A DNA stretch of 64,000 nt, taken from NCBI GenBank assembly GCA_045613765.1, contig JAZLBO010000012.1, forward strand, positions 1 through 64,000, written 5' to 3'. The notes below the pieces were generated by a model that was not told the DNA's origin, searched no databases, and saw only the letters and a list, made by a program, of their open reading frames with translations. This document shows, piece by piece, positions 60,409-64,000 of this stretch; the stretch's first letter is position 1, and each line of letters opens with the position of its first letter. The stretch comes from RGIG4097 sp045613765 (GTDB lineage Bacteria; Bacillota; Clostridia; Christensenellales; CAG-917). The position numbers and the translations under genes were made by a program.

Positions 60409-61116
60409 TTAACCTTTGACTTCCTTATCTTTTTCTTTGTTTTCGCCGTGTTTCTTTTGCTTTTCCTTTTGAGTTTTGCGTCTGCGTCTTTCTTCAGGAT
60501 TGAACACGGCAATAAGTCTTGCTATGAACATAATAAACTCTTTAGAGTTTTTGATTGCGATATTTTTGAGAAATGCTTTGCCACCGATTGTCAATGCAGA
60601 CACCACGCCAGAGATTGAAATGGTGATGAGTTTTTGTTGCCAATCTTGTGCAATATCAGTGACGACTTTCAGAGTGATTGCAGCAGCGCAAGCACCTGAA
60701 ACAATGCCGAATATATCCCCTACCACGTCACTGCAAACGTTTGAAACTTTTTCATTGTTTTTGACAAGCCAAAGTGCAGTCTTTGCGCCATAGACCTTTC
60801 TTGATGCCATAGACACAAATGGCGTCATATCACATGAGGTTGCTGCAACGCCAATGCCATCAAACAAGATACTGCAAAGTATCAAGAAGAACAAAAGCAG
60901 GATTGTCACAATGATATGCTCGCTTGATGCAGTGAGTTCACTGAGAAAACTGATAAATGCAGATACAAAAAAAGAAACAACCGTAATTTTCACGCTCCAA
61001 AGGTTGCGCTTCTTTTTAGGTTGCTTTTTTTGTTTCTTTTCTGCTTGTTGAGATGGGCGAGTTTCCTCGTCCTTTTGGATTTCGATGCTACTGTAAGAGT
61101 CTTCTTGCTTTTCCAT
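60409..61116 (-). CDS. oapA: OLE-associated protein OapA (membrane partner of OLE RNA)
   Basis: From the ATG at 61116, preceded by GGAG, the protein has 235 aa. A lysine- and glutamate-rich head (1-40) precedes the conserved membrane part: spans at about 43-62 and 68-92, the hallmark FDGIGVAATSCDMTPFVSMA then ASRKVYGAKTALWLVKN, and NVCSDVVGDIFGIVSGACAA in a third span, with a fourth near 170-190. This matches OapA, which binds OLE RNA and takes it to the membrane; the family shows remote resemblance to CorC/CNNM-type (DUF21) membrane domains. The C-terminal 40 residues are extremely basic (RRRRKTQKEKQKKHG) and could add RNA contacts. The head and tail make it longer than the roughly 180-aa Bacillus form. 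Confidence 0.88.
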   Translation of the reverse strand: MEKQEDSYSSIEIQKDEETRPSQQAEKKQKKQPKKKRNLWSVKITVVSFFVSAFISFLSELTASSEHIIVTILLLFFLILCSILFDGIGVAATSCDMTPFVSMASRKVYGAKTALWLVKNNEKVSNVCSDVVGDIFGIVSGACAAAITLKVVTDIAQDWQQKLITISISGVVSALTIGGKAFLKNIAIKNSKEFIMFIARLIAVFNPEERRRRKTQKEKQKKHGENKEKDKEVKG

Positions 61117-61134
61117 ATTTCTCCAAAGTTTGTG

Positions 61135-61728
61135 AAATGGTGGCAACAATCCGAGTAAACCTTGCGCCATAGGTTCGGTAGGTTTTCCCGATGCAACAAC
61201 TTGCCGTCGCCGTCCAAGACGTTTCCGATTACGTTGCAACCAACACGGTTTCCCTGTGTTTCACCGAATCGCCACTTAGTGCACACTATAATCCCCGAAC
61301 TGCTTCCAAGAACAGTCTAGAAGTTTTCCTTGGCAACATTATTCCGACCTAGTCCTGTTTTGCAGTTAAGATTTCAAAAGGCAGTCGGCAAAGTTTGTCG
61401 GCCGACAAACGATAACCGTTCCTTTATCCCTGCGTAACCACTCAAGGCAGGCTACACTGTCCACAGCGAATTGACTCCACCGCATGACAGGTTTAATCCC
61501 AGTCAGTAGACTATTCATCTGGAATTGGTCCACCGATTTGGGTCTCCACGGAGATTGGGTCGCCCTTCGCATGCCGTTGCGACACGCCCAAAAACCTTAA
61601 CTCCCAGCAACAGCCCAAGTTTGGGCAACAAAGGCCATCACCAGAAACTTCATCGATATGCCCTTTAGCGATATTTTACCCCCGCCTTCGGACCGGATAA
61701 TGCTGACTAGAATACTGCGCCACCATTC
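61135..61728 (-). ncRNA. ole: OLE RNA (ornate, large, extremophilic RNA)
   Basis: A segment of about 594 nt has higher GC than its surroundings and no credible coding frame. It is bounded by a consensus promoter (start near 61728) and by the oapA ribosome binding site. Its ends pair over 10 bp (61728-61719 with 61144-61135, core GGTGGC/GCCACC), closing the whole RNA. Internal helices include GCCCAA/TTGGGC (61613-61626) and a self-complementary 18-mer (61393-61410). Size, strand, position directly before oapA and the downstream tlyA, nadK, argR and recN genes match OLE RNA, which forms a membrane ribonucleoprotein with OapA (and OapB, OapC) and is linked to magnesium, cold and alcohol stress. 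Sequence-level identity was judged by eye only. Confidence 0.88.
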
Positions 61729-61734
61729 ATATAT

Positions 61735-61762
61735 ATTATACACAACTACAAAAAATTGTCAA
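61735..61762 (-). promoter_or_regulatory. OLE RNA operon promoter
   Basis: On the minus strand TTGACA (61762-61757), a 16-bp spacer and TATAAT (61740-61735) give a strong promoter whose start, near 61728, coincides with the first base of the closing helix of OLE RNA. Confidence 0.88.
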
Positions 61763-61812
61763 ATAGGAAAAATTGGTTGAATTGTATTAAAAACAAAAAA
61801 GACTTTTTGATC

Positions 61813-61840
61813 AAAAAAACCACCATAAAAGGTGGCTTTT
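61813..61840 (-). terminator. Terminator of recG
   Basis: Minus-strand AAAAGCCACC / GGTGGTTTTT (61840-61831 with 61824-61815), with one G-U pair and a 6-nt loop, runs into TTTTTTT. It isolates recG from the OLE promoter 50 bp further on. Confidence 0.92.
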
Positions 61841-61886
61841 GACATTTTTAGATATTTACATTGTAAAAAACTTCTATCAATTTGCA

Positions 61887-63974
61887 TCAACTGTTCAAAG
61901 TGACAGATTTCAGTTGATTTTCAAACTCAGAGTAATCTGCTTCAAATAGTTCCTTCATCATTGTCGTCAAATGGTCATATCTTGCGTCCTTTGACATTTC
62001 TTTGGCTCGCATAAGCACCTTTGCATTTGATGGCAATTTGAAGTATGGCGAGCAAGTGACACCCTTTTGTCTTGTGCCAAGGAAATCCCCTGCTCCACGC
62101 ATTTCAAGGTCTTTTTCTGCAAGCATAAGCCCGTCATCAAAGTTTTCCATTGCAAGAAGTCGATCAAGAGCATTTGCACCCAATGACTTTGTGTGCAGGA
62201 AACAGTATGCAGGAAGTCCATCTCTGCCCACTCTGCCACGAAGTTGATGAAGTGATGCAAGTCCAAATCTGTCGGCATTGAGTATGACAATTATGCTCGC
62301 CTTTGTGTCTATGCCGACTTCAATGAGAGACGTTGCCAAAAGCACGTCAATTTCCCCGTTTGAAAAACTTGTCATCACAGCATTTTTATCTGCATTTGTC
62401 ATGCGTCCGTGAAGAATTGATGCGTTTAGATTGCCAAATTGTTCGCTATACGTTGCAAAAAACTTTTCAACTGAATATATATCCAAACCGTCACTATCTT
62501 TGATGGTGGGACACACAAAGAAGGCTTGTTTTTTGTGGTTTTTGCATTGCTCGACAACATACTGAACAAGTCCATCCAATTTTTGCTCGGACAGGATTTT
62601 TGTGGAAATATTTGTCTTTGCCGTTTCCCTTTTGTATATGGATGATACGTCGATATCGTCATAGAGAGTAAGGGCAAGTGTCCTTGGAATTGGTGTTGCA
62701 GTCAAGGTTAAAACGTCGTCTGCCCCTTTGTTTTCAAGTTCTGCTCTGCAAGAAACACCAAACTTGTGTTGTTCGTCAATGACTGCAAGTGAAAGATTGT
62801 TGTATTCTACATCTTTTGAAACAAGAGATTGAGTGCCGAATATGACTGAAATATCTCCACTGCTCAATCTTTCTAAAATTGCACGTCTTTCTGCAGATTT
62901 GGTTGACGAAGTCAACAGAGCCACTTCAACACCCAAGTTTTCTGCAATTTTCTTGAACTTTTCATATTGTTGTGTGGCAAGAATTTCGGTGGGACACATA
63001 TATGCCGACTGTTTGCCTGACATTGATGCAAATGCCAAGGTGTAATATGCCACCACAGATTTTCCAGATCCAACGTCACCACTGACAATGCGTGACATAT
63101 TGTTTGAACTTGTCAAGTCATCTTCAATATCATTCATTGCTTTCAATTGTGACACTGTCAACTCAAATGGAATCGCTTTTTGGAAATCTTCAATGCTGAA
63201 TTTGGTGCTATTATAGTGGTTTTTACGCGTTCTAACGGCAGATAAATTAGAATTGCGATAAGTTTTGAGACCTATTGCAAAGTCGATTGAAGACAGCGTT
63301 TCGATGGCATCAGCACACTCATTTTTATCCTTTGGAAAGTGAATTTTGTAGAGTGTATCGTAAAGAGCGTATTCGCTATCACTCAAAATTGATTGAGAAT
63401 TTGAGTTTCCGTCAATCTCTCTTTCAATGGGTGTATTGTCATCTTCACAAACGCCTTTCTCATTTGGCACATAACCAAGGGCAACAAAGCACTGGTAAAT
63501 CATCTTTTTGAAAGTGCGTTGTCCAATTTCATTGCGCAAAGGATATACGGTGTAAATGCCTTTTGTCAACAGTTTTAGTTTGTCAGTTGGCTCAACTGTT
63601 GGATTAACAAGGAGAGAAACGCCACCATCCGTTATCTTTGAGAAAAGACGGAACTTTCTTCCTATTTCAAACTGGTTTTTAAGGTATGGTTGATTGAAGA
63701 AAATTGCATTGAAAAAAGTTGGTTTCACTGCAATAGAATCACGGAAAGTGACAGTAAAGGACTTTTTGCGACTATTGTTTTCTTTTAGTCGAATCACTTC
63801 CCCTTCAAATAAATAAAATTGCCCTTCTTCTGCGTTTAATACAGAAGTGGGCAATCCTAAATCTACGTATTTTGACGGAAAGAAGGACATAAGATTGCCA
63901 ATTGTTGCAATGCCGAGCGCATCAAGTTTCTTTTCTATTTGTGCGCCTATGCCCTTAATTTCGTTGAGTTTCAT
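61887..63974 (-). CDS. recG: ATP-dependent DNA helicase RecG
   Basis: RecG remodels stalled forks and branched DNA. The 695-aa protein has the N-terminal wedge/OB region (IKGIGAQIEKKLDALGIATIGNLMSFFPSKYVDL) and a superfamily 2 helicase core: Walker A SGDVGSGKSVVAYY, VIDEQHKFGVSCR (DEQH box), TLTATPIPRTLALTLYDDIDVS, then in the second domain LHGRMTNADKNAVM, LLATSLIEVGID and HQLRGRVGRDGLPAYC. Length is near 680-700, as expected. The upstream edge is 26 bp from the window end, and no strong ribosome binding site is seen there. It has its own terminator. Confidence 0.98.
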   Translation of the reverse strand: MKLNEIKGIGAQIEKKLDALGIATIGNLMSFFPSKYVDLGLPTSVLNAEEGQFYLFEGEVIRLKENNSRKKSFTVTFRDSIAVKPTFFNAIFFNQPYLKNQFEIGRKFRLFSKITDGGVSLLVNPTVEPTDKLKLLTKGIYTVYPLRNEIGQRTFKKMIYQCFVALGYVPNEKGVCEDDNTPIEREIDGNSNSQSILSDSEYALYDTLYKIHFPKDKNECADAIETLSSIDFAIGLKTYRNSNLSAVRTRKNHYNSTKFSIEDFQKAIPFELTVSQLKAMNDIEDDLTSSNNMSRIVSGDVGSGKSVVAYYTLAFASMSGKQSAYMCPTEILATQQYEKFKKIAENLGVEVALLTSSTKSAERRAILERLSSGDISVIFGTQSLVSKDVEYNNLSLAVIDEQHKFGVSCRAELENKGADDVLTLTATPIPRTLALTLYDDIDVSSIYKRETAKTNISTKILSEQKLDGLVQYVVEQCKNHKKQAFFVCPTIKDSDGLDIYSVEKFFATYSEQFGNLNASILHGRMTNADKNAVMTSFSNGEIDVLLATSLIEVGIDTKASIIVILNADRFGLASLHQLRGRVGRDGLPAYCFLHTKSLGANALDRLLAMENFDDGLMLAEKDLEMRGAGDFLGTRQKGVTCSPYFKLPSNAKVLMRAKEMSKDARYDHLTTMMKELFEADYSEFENQLKSVTLNS

Positions 63975-64000
63975 TTTATTCTGCTGAAAGTATATAGTAA

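Noticed and set aside
60990..61572. Minus-strand open frames of 68 and 98 codons, and an extended oapA start at 61239
   Set aside because: They fall inside the OLE RNA and lack ribosome binding sites; oapA has a good site only before the ATG at 61116.

Overview
The window comes from a low-GC, Gram-positive, endospore-forming bacterium of the class Clostridia, most likely an uncultured anaerobe. The evidence is the spoIIA operon (spoIIAA-spoIIAB-sigF), a reduced spoVA cluster (spoVAC-D-E), yunB, strong AGGAGG ribosome binding sites, the standard genetic code (TGA is used as a stop) and the classic Firmicutes order rpsB-tsf-pyrH-frr-uppS-cdsA-dxr-rseP-ispG-(polC position)-rimP-nusA-ylxR-ylxQ-infB-rbfA-nrnA-truB-ribF. 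Almost everything is core chromosome. I see no phage, insertion sequence or CRISPR array. The one recombinase gene sits near the left edge.

Layout. 1-1500: the start of a PadR-type regulator and a tyrosine recombinase, both on the minus strand with closely matching promoters. 1545-2990: spoIIA operon (minus). 3165-3737: a six-gene tRNA operon (Pro, CAT-anticodon Ile2/Met, Asp, Phe, Thr, Tyr), followed by a tandemly duplicated 179-bp module made of the tRNA-Tyr 3' end, the terminator and several hairpins. 4150-9565 (plus): two GNAT acetyltransferases, a membrane protein, an M29 aminopeptidase and spoVAC-D-E; yunB is convergent. 10447-19278 (plus): pheS-pheT-mutS2-membrane protein-P-loop protein-cysteine desulfurase-thiI. 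A class A PBP is convergent. 21799-29992 (plus): miaB-mutS-mutL-miaA-methionine gamma-lyase-like gene. Then about 1 kb of AT-rich DNA without genes. 30998-52523 (minus): the long translation, isoprenoid and envelope block listed above, plus DUF1292, ruvX and rarA. 52653-54947 (minus): two unusual surface-related genes. 55301-55629: RNase P RNA. 55782-61728 (minus): recN, argR, nadK, pcp, tlyA, oapA and the OLE noncoding RNA. 61887-63974: recG.

The most remarkable item is a roughly 594-nt structured noncoding RNA at 61728-61135 (minus). It has a consensus promoter and a perfect closing helix, and lies directly upstream of a gene for an OapA-like membrane protein and of tlyA, nadK, argR and recN. 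This is the signature context of OLE (ornate, large, extremophilic) RNA, a membrane-associated ribonucleoprotein. Other items that deserve attention: a PolC-like protein at the conserved polC position that keeps the N-terminal, OB and exonuclease regions but has lost the PHP and polymerase core; a 475-aa protein that looks like a cyclic-glucan-synthase-type protein with its catalytic middle deleted; a perfect-consensus promoter that appears to drive a leaderless 37-aa single-membrane-span microprotein; a MutS2 without its Smr domain; and an 11-bp-period tandem operator candidate shared by the two surface-protein genes.

Gene functions rest on recognition of protein motifs, gene order and reading of the DNA. 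No database search or folding program was run.
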